NCBI GenBank assembly: GCA_002786065.1
Contig: NHNY01000026.1
Coordinates: forward strand, 186,001 to 250,000
Reading direction: 5' to 3'
Length of the DNA stretch: 64,000 bases
Source of the DNA: Microcyclospora pomicola
Lineage: Eukaryota; Ascomycota; Dothideomycetes; Capnodiales
Shown here in pieces: positions 32,701 through 43,445 of this stretch (position 1 is its first letter; each line of letters begins with the position of its first letter). The notes below the pieces were generated by a model. It was given only the letters and a program-made list of their open reading frames with translations. It was not told the origin of the DNA and did no database searches. Both the position numbers and the translations under genes were made by a program.

Positions 32701-35196
32701 TCACGACGACTCCTCGGCTCGCCGCTCGGTCGCCGCGACGTGTTTGCGGTTGCGCAGATGGACGTCAAAGTCGATCTCGACGCGGCCGCGCTGCGCGGTG
32801 TAGAGCTTGCCGGGACAGTCGTTGCAGCGGATGCGCGGCCAGAAGCCGAGCTTGGTGCCGGGGGGCGCGCGGTCGCCGGGCGCGAGGTGCGCGCGGACGG
32901 ACTCGCCGGTCTTGGCGTCGATGCAGAAGGGGCGCATGATGCCTTCGAAGTCCGAGGTGGGGTAGCGGGCGCGCAGACTGGCGATCTCTTCTTGGAGCCA
33001 GGTGGGCGGAGCGGGCTGAGAGGAGGCGGAAGTGTCAGTGCGTTAGATATTGCGGGCAAACATTGTAGGTGGTCTTACGGGGTCATCGTCTGGGTGGGGC
33101 CAGCGTTTGGTTTCGGTGCGGCCTTGCTCGTCGTAGGCGGTACTGTTGGGGCGGTGCGAGGATTCTTTACGCTGGTGGCCGTTCGGTCGCGGCGTTTGAC
33201 GTGCTGGAAGCTGACCGGCTGTCATGGTGGGTGTGCTGGTACTGCCACCTCCCCGACTAGGCGTTGCTGCAACGCTGGGAAGAGGTTGTGAAGCGTACCC
33301 GGATAACGGATAAGCGCTCGCTTTCTTCTTCTCCAGCCAGGCTTTGAGCCTGGCCTTTCCGACTTTGAGTCTGACGATCATTTGCTCGCCACCTTCATCT
33401 GCGATACTGTCATCACGAAGCATGGTTCGTCGTCCAGTGGTGCGCGATTCTTGTGGGGTCATCAATGTGCTATCAGGAGTCGCTGACCGTCCATAGTTGT
33501 GCCGCATAGCAATCTGCGCCGCGCTGGCAGCACCACGCATACCGCGTGTTCTTGCAGTGCCGGCATTGGCAGTGGATGGCAAGGGAGAATCAGCACCTGA
33601 GTCTTCACTGTCAATCTCATCTGAATCAGCGTCCCCATCGACGCGAGCACCTGGACGCCGGCTGGTCTTTCCACTTCGTCGAGTCTTAGGGATACCAGTC
33701 GTCTCGAATGTTTCGACTCCTCCAGGAATAACATGATGGACTATCAACGAGCGTACTGTTCGTTGTCGATCCTTGAGGTCCGGCAGTGCAGGCCCGCCTC
33801 GTCTGTTGAGCTGTCTCTTCTGCGCTCTATGCTCACGCATCATTGAGGTCTCTTGTTGATTCTGCTCTGCCTCACTCATCTCATACATATATGGCATCCA
33901 ATCCTTCTGCGTATGCGGAGCACGGAATGCGCTGTGTAATGGAGCTGGGAGGAATCCATCCTTGAGCTCGGGATCTTCGACGGGCCGCCCATCAAAGCAG
34001 TGATTGGTGAGGTACAAGCTTCTCGTAAAAAGTTGACTTTGCTCACGAATGGAATGTGCAATGGCTGTGGTGAACTCCCCACTAAGTGCATTCTCCCATG
34101 CCATCTGTCTAGCGAATTCTTCCGGCGAATTGTGAGGGTTGTTGATGTCCCACTCAAACTGATCAAGAAGTGTGATTCGGCCGATGGTGATGTTGAGTTT
34201 AATCTGAATGCGCATCTCGTCGTCTTTGTGATCGCTGTACGGCCGATTCTCTTCGAGTGGCCCATCCTCAACGATGATGTGTGGGTAAAAGTTGAGGATC
34301 TGGTCTTGCATTTCTACTTTGACTTGTCGCGAGATCTCGGGGTATACCTCGTGTGGGATGCGCAGGTCCTCCAACAGATAGTCGGCGAATGTGTCCTGTG
34401 AGATCAGCCGCTCGTGTAGATTCCAGGTGAAGGTGTCGCGTAATCGTAAGTTGTCCAATTCGATGTCGAGTCGCACCGGCACAAGTTCTTCGTGTAGCTC
34501 AGACTGCTGAGCATTGTCCTTGCGGGATGAGTAAATCTGCTTGTTTCTCCGGTTTTTTGGTGGAGCACGAGACGTGTTGTATACGATCTGTGTCTTGCCC
34601 TCGGTCAATCGATTCCCATATCCCAAATATCCATATCCAAAGACTGATCCGGGATCTGCTTGTCGTTGCTGCTTCACTTGGTTCATGTAGAACTCTTTCT
34701 CCATCTCCTTGGCCTTGATCAACTCACGCGACCGCTCTGCTTGATCATTCAGCGTGGCGCCGTGGACCATGTCGCGTTGCTCATAGCGGTCCAATAATAC
34801 TTGATCGTGTAATTTGGCTCGTCCTTCTGAGTCCGTCTCGTCACCACCAGCCGCACTACTCATCGGTCGCAAGGATCCGTCGCGCGATCGTTTCCGACCC
34901 AGCTGGGGCGTGCCATTTGCCGATCGCGCGCCATTTGGTGTGTTCGAGCCCTGCTCTTGTGCAGAGAAGACGTCTGGATGCACTCCCGACGCGGCCATGA
35001 CTTGCTTCGCCTTTTGTTTCCCCTCCCTAATCGCGTCCTTTCCGTCCGTGTCGAGTCCAGATGTGTCGCTCATCGCGCCATTCGGGGATTGCACCGCGCC
35101 AGCAATGCCGTTCCAGCGCGAAACGTCCGGCGAGGTGTGTTGAAGGGAGAAGTCGTCGAAGTGGTGTTGCTGGAAATTGCTTGGCGCAGGGGACAT
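32701..35196 (-). CDS. SNF5: SNF5/INI1 subunit of SWI/SNF-type remodelling complex
   Basis: Two exons (33079-35196 and 32701-33015; intron 63 bases) encode 810 residues. Snf5 is a core subunit of SWI/SNF that contacts the nucleosome acidic patch and activators. Two SNF5 repeats are clear: about 239-310 (PVRLDIELDNLRLRDTFTWN) and about 328-388 (IKLNITIGRITLLDQFEWDI). An Asn/Ser/Gly-rich N-terminus precedes them; a region with many RSGKTSRRP-like basic and DSDEIDSEDS acidic patches follows. Exon 2 adds a small Cys-bearing C-terminus (PTWLQEEIASLRARYPTSDF; CNDCPGKLY), seen in filamentous-fungal Snf5 and missed if the first stop is used. The alternative name would be Sfh1 of the RSC complex; size and tail favour Snf5. 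Transcribed toward RCO1. Confidence 0.88.
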
Positions 35197-36145
35197 GCTC
35201 CTCTAGTGAAGAAGCGCGGAGCTGGAGAGGGATTGCGCAGCGAGGCGGGTGCGCAACCGGGTCAACGTGATGCTCGCGCGACTGCTGCAGTCAGTAAGAT
35301 GCTGGCGCACAGTGACATGGTCACCCATCGCGCCCGTAGTGATGCTTGTGATCGGGATCGGAGGGGGGTGGGTGATGATAGGACCGGGGTCGGATCCGTT
35401 GAGGGAGTAGGGGAGCGCGTCCACCACGATAACGACACAGCGGAGGGCAGTGGATGGGGAGGAGAAGGAGAGGGCGGCGGAGAGAATGGGATGGATCGAG
35501 GACAAAGCAAACGACATACCTCGAATCGTGGGCAGATGCAATAGCTGGACTAACTCGTGGACCTGACGCGCGACCTTCTGGCTACTGTGAACTCCTCCTC
35601 GGCTGGAAATGCAATCCATACCACGCCATGCCCGATCCGGCCAGTCCCATCACATTGTCTCCTCACGCCCGTTTTGGCCGATTTAATCGAGACATCACAA
35701 ATATCACAAAGAGATGAACAAGGCATTCGTTGAGACCTCATGAGTGTCACACACAGAGAGTAGAGCACCGGGGTGGTAAGAGATGGCCAAAAATTGGACT
35801 AACGGCAGAAACATAAGAGTCACGTGAAACATTATAAAGTGCCATCGTGCTCCATAACGCCTTGCATTGTCTGCCTCATCCCACGTCTCGAGCCAGCCTC
35901 ATCAGAGTACAGTGCTAGACTTCAAGTATGTTATCATCCATCATGGTCGCCTCGCAACGATCTGGGCATGTGTCGGATCTGGAGTGCGCTGTTGTGAGGT
36001 GTACTCGATGGCGCCAACGTTGACAGCATGCTGGCAACCATGTAAAGCCTCGTCTGATCATTTACTACTTCAGCCACTGGTATTGGAAAAACCACGGCAT
36101 TGCTCGCAGCCGAGCCTCCAGTTCTAATGCGATCCTTCGAACTTT
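35197..36145. promoter_or_regulatory. SNF5 upstream region / VPS74 downstream region
   Basis: About 950 bases between tandem minus-strand genes. Plus-strand G-rich stretches at about 35365-35495 are pyrimidine-rich in the SNF5 sense direction, as in fungal leaders. The frames here look like shadows of that biased composition. No gene called. Confidence 0.45.
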
Positions 36146-37323
36146 CTAGAGGAGGGAGTCCAGGCGAGTGAAGACACTCAGACAGGCAGCAACAACCTAT
36201 ACTGTAGTTAGTATGCCTTGCATCATACATCAAGTACTGGAGACATACCTCAAGCTGCAACTCCTTATCCTTAGCACCATTGACCTCGTCCCGGATGACC
36301 TGATCCAAGTTGGCCGCAATTGCAGCATTCCCACCAGTCCTCTTGCCAAATGGCCATTGAGAGTACTCTGCAAGAAGCTCGTCCACTTGTGCGAAAGCTC
36401 GTTCACGTGCCTCATGCCCGAGAGTCGTAAGAGCGTTCTCAAGCACATTGGCGGCGTATGCTCCACAGAGCATGGCAATGGTGCGTAGATATCTGAACTC
36501 CATTTCTTCAGGCAAGAAGGCGGAGGCAGGAAGAACAACAGTTCGGTTGGTCAACACGGCACGCACGCGTCGTCGGATCTCGTCTTTGGCGCCACCGTCG
36601 GCGACCGGGTGAGTGGCCATGTCGAAGAGCAGGAAGTTGCGCTTTTCTGTGCGTAGGATTCCCTTGTCCACCAGTCCCTTGGCGAGTCGTTCACGAACTT
36701 GTTTGAGTTGGTAGCCGATCTTCATGAGATTCCATGTCTCGCCTGTAGAGATGTTAGAGACAGAACGCTTGATATCATCACATATACCACTCACCCGACA
36801 TCAGATCGATCCACGAGCTCACGCTCATCTTCTCCGAGCTCTTCATCATCTTCAGCGCCTCGTCCAGCAGCACCTCTCCCGTAAGCGTATCATCAATGAC
36901 CTCAATGTAGCGATCCACAAGCGGGTACCTTCTCCTGCTGGAATCCTTTTGCATGCTAATCCTGCCTCTGAAGGCCAGCTCGATCACAATGCACCCACGC
37001 AGCGCATACGAGATGTTGTCGTTCCAGAAGCTCAGGTATCCTTGCTTATCCTTCAAGCCCATCAGTAGAATCTCCTCCATCAGAGTCAGCTTGGGCTGCT
37101 TGGATCGCTCGGCGTTCTCAGAGATATCGCGCGGATCGAACGCGATCTTGTGACCATTGGAGCTGCTTTCGTAGGAGGTTTCGGGACCACGAGCATCGTC
37201 ATTCTTCTTGTTGCCGGGCGCGGGCGAGGAGACACGGTTGTCATTATCGTCATTGGAGCCTGAAGCTGCTGCTCCTCCAGCGCCTCGTCTCCGGGTCAGG
37301 CCAGAGCCTGACGCCGAAGCCAT
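36146..37323 (-). CDS. VPS74: Golgi phosphoprotein 3 homologue, phosphatidylinositol-4-phosphate effector
   Basis: Three exons (36795-37323, 36249-36742, 36146-36196) join in phase to 357 residues; both introns are 52 bases. Vps74/GOLPH3 binds phosphatidylinositol 4-phosphate on Golgi membranes and sorts glycosyltransferases into COPI vesicles so they stay in the Golgi. A disordered, Gly/Ser/Asn-rich N-terminus (~80 residues) is followed by the GPP34 domain: [75 protein letters not shown]. The final 17-codon exon supplies the conserved end [16 protein letters not shown]. The phase-perfect joins and family-typical ends make the model firm. Confidence 0.95.
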
Positions 37324-37844
37324 TGTTATACGAAGGGTCTGGGTGGGAGAATGTGTCGATTAGAGGTGCTCTAGGCGCATGCGCTCGCAAGGACGAGAGC
37401 CTGGAGGTGTAAATCGCGCTCAGGGGAATTGGATTTCACGTGGATTGGCCGACGACGTGTTGACAAGAAGAGCACCTCAACATTCAGCAGCGAGTGCACT
37501 CAGGGACAGATATGAGGTAACAGATCGGGACTAATATGGAGCCAGTATATCGTAGTTGAAAGCTGGTGTCGAGGGTTCTTAGCTGAACCCCATCCGGCGC
37601 ATGTATATCGGCCCGCGTTAAGCTTCCTTGGCATAAACATGCATTGAGATTACATGTACTCTGGTAGCTACAGTACGACCATGTTGACAGACGACAGGGA
37701 GGTTCTATTATGATTGAAGTAGATAGTACAATGTATCAAGCCGACTATCATGTACAAGTGCCGCCTCGACTGCGCGTGTAGTCATCGTAACGACTCTGAG
37801 CTCCCAACTCCCCTGCTTCCTTCACTTGCTTACCAACGTCCAAT
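37324..37844. other. Intergenic, VPS74 upstream
   Basis: About 520 bases between tandem minus-strand genes. It must contain the VPS74 promoter; no specific element, ORF or repeat was recognised. Confidence 0.4.
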
Positions 37845-38526
37845 CTAGTGAGCTGCATATTGTTAGTCAAACCCTAGTAGGCATGCGGAAGATCGACTTA
37901 CCATCGGGTTGTGCCAGAATGTAGTCTACGGCTTGGTTCACTGTATCACGTGAGTATGTAAACTTGACCGTTGGTCTTGTCGTCCTTACCACTGTGGATG
38001 GCGTCTGCCTCCTTGTCTGGGATCTCGATGCTGAACTCCTTTTCGATTGTCAGGACATGTCCGCGCGCTGTTCAACCACCACGACATACCTCCTCAATCG
38101 CCATGACGACCTCCACGGTGTCCAAGCTGTCCAGGCCAAGGTCGTTGGTGAAGTGTGATGCAGCAGAGAGCTGGTGACTTGTTAGATTCTCTTTCTCATA
38201 GAACCACAGATTGCAGATGTACCTTTGTAGCGTCTTGGACCTGCAATACATCATCAGCACTTGTTTCAAATATGTCTTCTCCATCTGGACTCATGCCGTA
38301 CCTTGTCGAAGTTCTTCAGAAGATCCAAAATCCTGCCAGTGACCTCCTCCTGACCAAGACCAGATCCTGAAGCATAGCAGCGTACAGCAGAGATGGCGCT
38401 TGCTGGGGTAGATATCCTTTGAGAAACGAAGGGGGTACGGATTGTGGACTGGAAAGCTGGTCGCTGGATACGTGGCGCAGCCTGTGCGAAGGCGCGTGCG
38501 GAGCGGATTACGGCGGAGCGCATCAT
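37845..38526 (-). CDS. ACP1: Mitochondrial acyl carrier protein
   Basis: Six exons (38302-38526, 38223-38240, 38090-38170, 37990-38038, 37902-37940, 37845-37852) join in phase to 139 residues. It carries acyl groups on 4'-phosphopantetheine for mitochondrial fatty-acid (and lipoate) synthesis and is also a complex I subunit and an iron-sulfur assembly partner. The first ~50 residues are an Arg/Ala/Ser-rich presequence (MMRSAVIRSARAFAQ). The carrier domain shows VTGRILDLLKNFDK, FTNDLGLDSLDTVEVVMAIE, with the Ser of DSL as the modification site, and EFSIEIPDKEADAI. Exon 2 is only 18 bases (VQDATK) and exon 6 only 8. Such tiny exons are easily missed by gene finders. An alternative upstream frame has no ATG. 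Confidence 0.93.
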
Positions 38527-39495
38527 CTTGATGGGGTAGATCGGGATGGTGAGGTGATGAAAGGAATGATTGAGGCTCGAGCTGCAATGCTGAATGTTAG
38601 AGCAATGATTCCGAAGCCAAACTTCCAGAGCACGGACCAAGCATTACTAAGATCTAAAGTGCCACGCCGACATCACTTCACCTCACTACGTGTATTGTTA
38701 TGTAAGGTACATGCCTACTTAATGTATGCAACATGGTCAGCGTGTACACTCTTAGATGCCCCGACTTGTAAACAAACTTTGAACAGTAGAAGCATGTATT
38801 GCTCCGAACCGTTGTGAATGTAGAGTGGTGATAACGGCCGTCACATCCTAACAAACTTGCCCAGGTCTTATGTAGGTCATAAGATTCTCACACTGACATT
38901 GGTACAAGGCGACGAAAGGCAGCATTCAAAAATCGTTTGAATCGCACACCTTCATCCGTGTCAGAGTCCGCACCTGGATCCGCACCTCAATCCGCACCTC
39001 TCGACACTTCACTCTCCAGTCTTCATTTCTCCGGTCTTCATCTCTCCGGTGCGCACCTCAATCCGCACCTCAATCCGCACCTCAATCCGCACCTCAATCC
39101 GCACCTCAATCCGCACCTCAATCCGCACCTCAATCCGCACCTCAGTCCGCACCTCAGTATGCACCTCAGTATGCACCTCAATATGCACCTCACTATGCAC
39201 CTCAATCCGCAACGTGATAATGTGTGGCACCACTCGTGGATTTCTGGGCTTCTCCAGTTTGCCATCGATGCTCTAAAGCTAGCACGTTCACATGTTTCAC
39301 CACTGTCAATCGCATGTGCTCTTATACACATTTCTCACGGTAGAACATATCAGTCATGTTACCCGTATATAGACCCCTATCCTTCCCGCCTTGACGAACA
39401 AAATCTGGTCTATGATGCTGCAACCACCATCATCACCAACACGAGATACCACATAACTACAGAATTATCACTGCTAAGACATCCGCCGACAAAAA
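38527..39495. promoter_or_regulatory. Divergent region, ACP1 / hypothetical gene
   Basis: About 970 bases between divergent starts. It holds the 12-bp minisatellite listed separately, which keeps all frames open and produces false ORFs. Nothing else recognised. Confidence 0.45.
38966..39213. repeat. 12-bp minisatellite, unit CAATCCGCACCT
   Basis: Tandem copies of a 12-base unit run with few gaps from about 39050 to 39211, roughly 13 copies, with three or four more degenerate copies from about 38966 to 39000. The centre copies are identical; the right end drifts through CAGTCCGCACCT, CAGTATGCACCT and CAATATGCACCT. The gradient suggests recent expansion from the centre. Because the unit is a multiple of three without a stop, long spurious frames (HLNP repeats) cross it on the plus strand. 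It lies about 300 bases upstream of a hypothetical gene. Confidence 0.93.
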
Positions 39496-39975
39496 ATGAA
39501 TTCTCTCCACCTCCTTGGAAGCGATCCATTCCCTCCACCATTCGATGCGGTCATGATCTCTGGCCTGCGCGAGCAAATCCTCGCCAACGCTGTCGTATTA
39601 TTCCCCGTCATCGCCGACCGCTTGACCAACGCTTCGAGCTTTCAGAATCACGGCTTCGTCCCTACCACCGCGGCATTCAACATTATCACCGTACAAGCAA
39701 CCCTGCCGGAGAACCCCGAAGGCAAACGTACAGGATACAAAGCTGTCCTTGTGTACAAGACGCTTCCACTCAAGGAAGATCCGAAGATCGCGGCTGTAGG
39801 TGGATACGCGGTCAGTGTGGCGAGAGCATTGCACAGTCTTCTGGATGCTATGATGGCGGGCATGCGCGGGTTCGAGGCGAGTGTGAGGAAGTTTGAGGAG
39901 GAAAGGCCAGGCAGTCGGGCTGGTCGATTTGTTATGGACGTTGCACTTGCAGCGAGGACGATTGCGCTGGACTAA
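39496..39975 (+). CDS. Hypothetical protein, 159 residues
   Basis: A single exon, not recognised. It starts at an ATG preceded by an A-run and has coding-like third positions. The protein looks soluble and globular: a hydrophobic N-terminal helix (ISGLREQILANAVVLFPVIA), a central beta-like part (NIITVQATLPENPEGK, YKAVLVYKTLPL), and two helices with Ala and Met (VARALHSLLDAMMAGMRGFE, VMDVALAARTIALD). No cysteines, no membrane segment or known motif was seen. It converges on RFT1. It may be lineage-specific. Confidence 0.6.
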   Translation: MNSLHLLGSDPFPPPFDAVMISGLREQILANAVVLFPVIADRLTNASSFQNHGFVPTTAAFNIITVQATLPENPEGKRTGYKAVLVYKTLPLKEDPKIAAVGGYAVSVARALHSLLDAMMAGMRGFEASVRKFEEERPGSRAGRFVMDVALAARTIALD

Positions 39976-40407
39976 GAGGGTGGCAGGGAAAGAGGATGGT
40001 TCGAAGCGACCGCAGGAAGATGGTAGGAGGTCAAACAGCTGAGTACGTTACCTTCATTTGACTTCGGCCGGGCTGACCAGGGGTCCTGACACTGCATGCA
40101 TGCCTGCGATAAAGTCGAAAATTGTGCGTAACCAAAATTTTCACTTTTTTCTCCTTCCTAAATAGGAAAGTGAATATGCTGTGGACATGTGTCCGTTAGC
40201 GTCGACTGATGAGCGGTCGCTGTGAGCCAATGGATTGATTGAGAGCGGGGGAGGTTGTCCGACGCCAGCGGTGTTAGAATGCATGTGACAGTAGGCTTCA
40301 GCCCACGTTTTTACTTGTTGAGTGCTTCACCATGATGCACAAAATAGAACAAACTGTCACTGGAGCATTCGATTTGAAGGCACATTGATATTGAGTTCGA
40401 TCGAATC
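39976..40407. other. Convergent 3' region
   Basis: About 430 bases between the hypothetical gene and RFT1, presumably both 3' untranslated ends. Nothing else seen. Confidence 0.4.
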
Positions 40408-42132
40408 TTATACTCGGAAATGTCTGTAAGTCTCAACAAGAAACTTCCTCTCCGTAGCCGCACTGCAATAATGTTAGCACCCACCACAGCCTCGACTCAG
40501 TGCCACTTGAGGAACTTACATGACCACGGCAAGAACTGCTCCGATTCCTCCAGTCCTGACTAGCTCTCCAAGAACACCATATTTTTCTCCCATGAGCCCT
40601 GCCGTACGCGCGAGTAGACTTGGCACCACCGTAGCAGCACCCACGGCATACATGTTCGGTCGAAGATCCAAGAGGTCGAACTGAACTCCTCGATCACCAA
40701 AGAAATGTTTTGCGAAGCTCAGATTGAAGACAACCCGCAACGTCATGTTGACGCAATTCGCAAGAACAAGTCCGCGAGCACCCATTTCCAGCACCCGAAG
40801 AAAGACGTAAGCGCTGACAGCAAACCCAACGCTGAATGCGGCCATCCAAATGCTCTGGCGTCGTAAGTCTTTGGTAGATGCGGTCGCCGAGACGAATGCT
40901 TCGCTCACGCCGTTCAATGCCAGTAAGGGGATGCAGTAGCAGTAAGTGGCCAAAACATCTCCAGCACCAGATGACGTCCACTTTGACCCAGCTACGATTT
41001 GCAGCAAGAGAGGTGCTATACTCGGACCTATCGAGAAAGCAACGAGTCCCACGAGGGAGTAGGCTCTCAGGATGTCACTCAAAATTTGAGCAGCTCGCGC
41101 AACATCAGACTGACTTTGCGAGGACTTTGTTGCCTTCTTCACTGATTCAACTCCTGCAACACCCGATGAGGATGACTGGCTCTCACTACACAGACTGGCG
41201 AAAAGGTTGCGAGAGCTATCCTCAATTGGTCGAAACACCATACGAGCAATGAGGCCGCCATAGTTTGCAGACAAAGCATACATGCCTTGGTCTTCGATTG
41301 TCGAAAGAGCGGCAATGAGGAACTTATCACCTTCTGTCAAGAGCCATTTGATGCCAGTCTGAAGGTAAAGAGAAGTAGTAAGGGAGAGCAATGGTTTGGA
41401 GAACAAGGCGAGGAAGTAGTCGTTGTTGCTACGACTGGAATCAGTGACAAGTACGTTCACGTCACAGTATGTACGGACGCACCTCGATTTGATCGGAGCA
41501 GGAAGCAGCGAAAAGTTTTGTTTGTTGGCAAAAGAAGATGTCTGAGCTAAGTAGAATATTGTAAGAGCCGTAGAGTAAGCCAGCTCGCCGGCCGCAAAGG
41601 GGACAACACCCAGATCAAGATCATGTTGATGACCCCAAAGTACCAACCCAGCGGTCGTAATGGTCTTCGCAATAACAGCAAATGCTTCAGCAGCAGCACG
41701 AGTCTTGTATAACATATGCTGCTGAACCGCCACAAACGCAGGCTCAGAAAACAACTCCATCAGCGCAGCAAATCCATATATCCCGAGCGCGCCGTAGATA
41801 TACGGTACATCTGGATAGTTTTCCTGTCTGTAGAATGATGCGAATGCGCCTCCAATTGGCAGACCAGCGATAATCGCAAGGTACGACAAGTTGACAGCCG
41901 CCTGTACTCCACCATCTGATTTTCTTTGAGTAGCAACACGCAGACTCTCGCGACAAAAGTAGAGTGTCGAGATATTGAACAATTCCAATTGAACAGCGAC
42001 ACCCAGCAATTGTGGGGAGAGAAAGCGTAGGAGGACCTGATTGAGTGCGAAAGTGACTGCACGAGAGCCGATTTGAAGCAGGATCAAGAACGTTGCACCC
42101 CTCGCCGAGGCAGCTACAGCATCGTCAGGCAT
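40408..42132 (-). CDS. RFT1: RFT1, dolichol-linked oligosaccharide translocation protein
   Basis: Three exons (41483-42132, 40520-41434, 40408-40462) join in phase to 539 residues. Rft1 is an ER multi-pass protein required for N-glycosylation, linked to flipping of Man5GlcNAc2-PP-dolichol; whether it is the flippase itself is debated. The protein begins MPDDAVAASARGATFLILLQ and has the hallmark GSRAVTFALNQVLLRFLSP; many hydrophobic segments follow (YLAIIAGLPIGGAFASF, YGALGIYGFAALMELF). EGDKFLIAAL and EDQGMYALSANYGGLIAR are conserved family blocks. The frame is open further upstream but only from GTG, so this ATG is the start. The 48-base intron preserves frame; the last exon adds IAATERKFLVETYRHFRV. 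It is head to head with PEX7. Confidence 0.93.
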
Positions 42133-42407
42133 ATTAGCTGTGCTGAAGCCTCCAGCGATGATGATCAAATCGATGCAGTGAATAACAAGTTGAGATATCA
42201 GGCTGATGTAATGTCTTGCTGGTTGAAGTGAGGACGGCGACCTCGGCACGCTTTCCGAGCATTCTAAACACTGTGACACTTCATCACTCTACATCCACCC
42301 CTCCAGCCCCTCTATACCACCGGACAATCGCACCTGGAGCTTTTCTTACGAACTTTACGACTGACATGATAATTTCGCTTCCAGTACTACTCACCTGACT
42401 GATCACC
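42133..42407. promoter_or_regulatory. Bidirectional promoter, RFT1 / PEX7
   Basis: Only 275 bases separate the two divergent ATGs, so both promoters must overlap here. The part near PEX7 (about 42280-42400) is pyrimidine-rich. No defined operator recognised. Confidence 0.55.
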
Positions 42408-43445
42408 ATGCTTGAATTTCGTACCCAAGGTTTCAACCCTTACAGTGTCAAATACTCTCCATTCTTCGATTCACGACTGGCAGTCTGTTCTGGCGCCAAT
42501 TTTGGTCTGGTCGGAAATGGACGCCTATACATCCTAAACCTCACTGCCCAAGGTATCGCTTGCGAGAAATACTTCGAAACACAGGATTGTCTGTTCGATC
42601 TTGCGTGGTCGGAGCAGCATGAGAATCAGCTTCTTACCGCAGGCGGCGATGGCAGCATCAAGCTGTTTGATATTGGAGTGGGCGAGTTTCCGGTCGCGGG
42701 CTGGCAAGAACACGGACGCGAGGTGTTTAGTGTGCATTGGGGATTGATTGATAAGAGACGTTTCCTGAGCAGTAGCTGGGATGGAACCGTGAAGATCTGG
42801 ACACCAGAAAGGAAGGAGAGCATCATGACGCTGCCAGTACATTCGTGCGTCTACTCTGCGCAGTTTAGCCTACATCATCCGGAGATCGTGACCTGCGTTT
42901 CGCGAGATTCGCATTTACGGGTCTACGATCTGAGGAGCAAGCCGTCGGCACAGAACCACATGACTTTAGCGATACCTATACATGCGCCGCCGAAAGTGCA
43001 AGGAATGGGGATGGGACAGGCCAGTGCAGGACCAACAGAATGTTTGACACATGACTGGAATAAGTACCGAGACAGCATACTAGCCACCGCTGGCGTGGAT
43101 GGAGCAATACGGACATTCGACCTACGAGTACCATCCGGTCCGGTCAATCTTCTGGCCGGACACGAGTATGCCGTTCGAAAGATCAGCTGGAGTCCTCACC
43201 TGAGTGATGTCTTGCTGAGTGCCAGTTACGACATGACGTGTCGTGTCTGGACCGATGGCAGCAATGTTGATCAGGGTGGAAATGGTGTTGGCATGGGTAG
43301 AGAGCTAGGCCGTATGGACAGACATACGGAGTTCGCCATGGGCGTCGACTGGTGCCTGTTCGGAGCTGAAGGGTGGTGTTCAACTTGTGCGTGGGACGAG
43401 AGGGTACTGGTGTGGGATGTCCGGGAGCACATGAGGCCTGTTTGA
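42408..43445 (+). CDS. PEX7: Peroxin 7, PTS2 receptor (WD40)
   Basis: A single exon of 345 residues. Pex7 binds the N-terminal PTS2 signal of matrix enzymes such as thiolase and delivers them to the peroxisome docking complex with a Pex20-type co-receptor in fungi. The family start is evident (FRTQGFNPYSVKYSPFFDSR), followed by six or seven WD40 blades with typical ends: LLTAGGDGSIKLFD, FLSSSWDGTVKIW, VTCVSRDSHLRVYDLR, LATAGVDGAIRTFDLR, LLSASYDMTCRVW, and the closing CSTCAWDERVLVWDVRE. A glycine/methionine-rich loop (KVQGMGMGQASAG) sits between blades 4 and 5. Length is as expected. Confidence 0.95.
   Translation: MLEFRTQGFNPYSVKYSPFFDSRLAVCSGANFGLVGNGRLYILNLTAQGIACEKYFETQDCLFDLAWSEQHENQLLTAGGDGSIKLFDIGVGEFPVAGWQEHGREVFSVHWGLIDKRRFLSSSWDGTVKIWTPERKESIMTLPVHSCVYSAQFSLHHPEIVTCVSRDSHLRVYDLRSKPSAQNHMTLAIPIHAPPKVQGMGMGQASAGPTECLTHDWNKYRDSILATAGVDGAIRTFDLRVPSGPVNLLAGHEYAVRKISWSPHLSDVLLSASYDMTCRVWTDGSNVDQGGNGVGMGRELGRMDRHTEFAMGVDWCLFGAEGWCSTCAWDERVLVWDVREHMRPV

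Noticed and set aside
35203-35619. 138-codon minus-strand frame upstream of SNF5
   Set aside because: Composition is that of a pyrimidine-rich leader; Ser/Thr/Pro-rich translation without motifs.
38937-39896. 319-codon plus-strand frame through the minisatellite
   Set aside because: Open only because the 12-base repeat has no stop in several frames, including the opposite strand; it then runs out of frame across the 159-residue gene.
42133-42279. N-terminal extension of RFT1 upstream of 42132
   Set aside because: It begins only with GTG, and the family start matches the ATG at 42130-42132.
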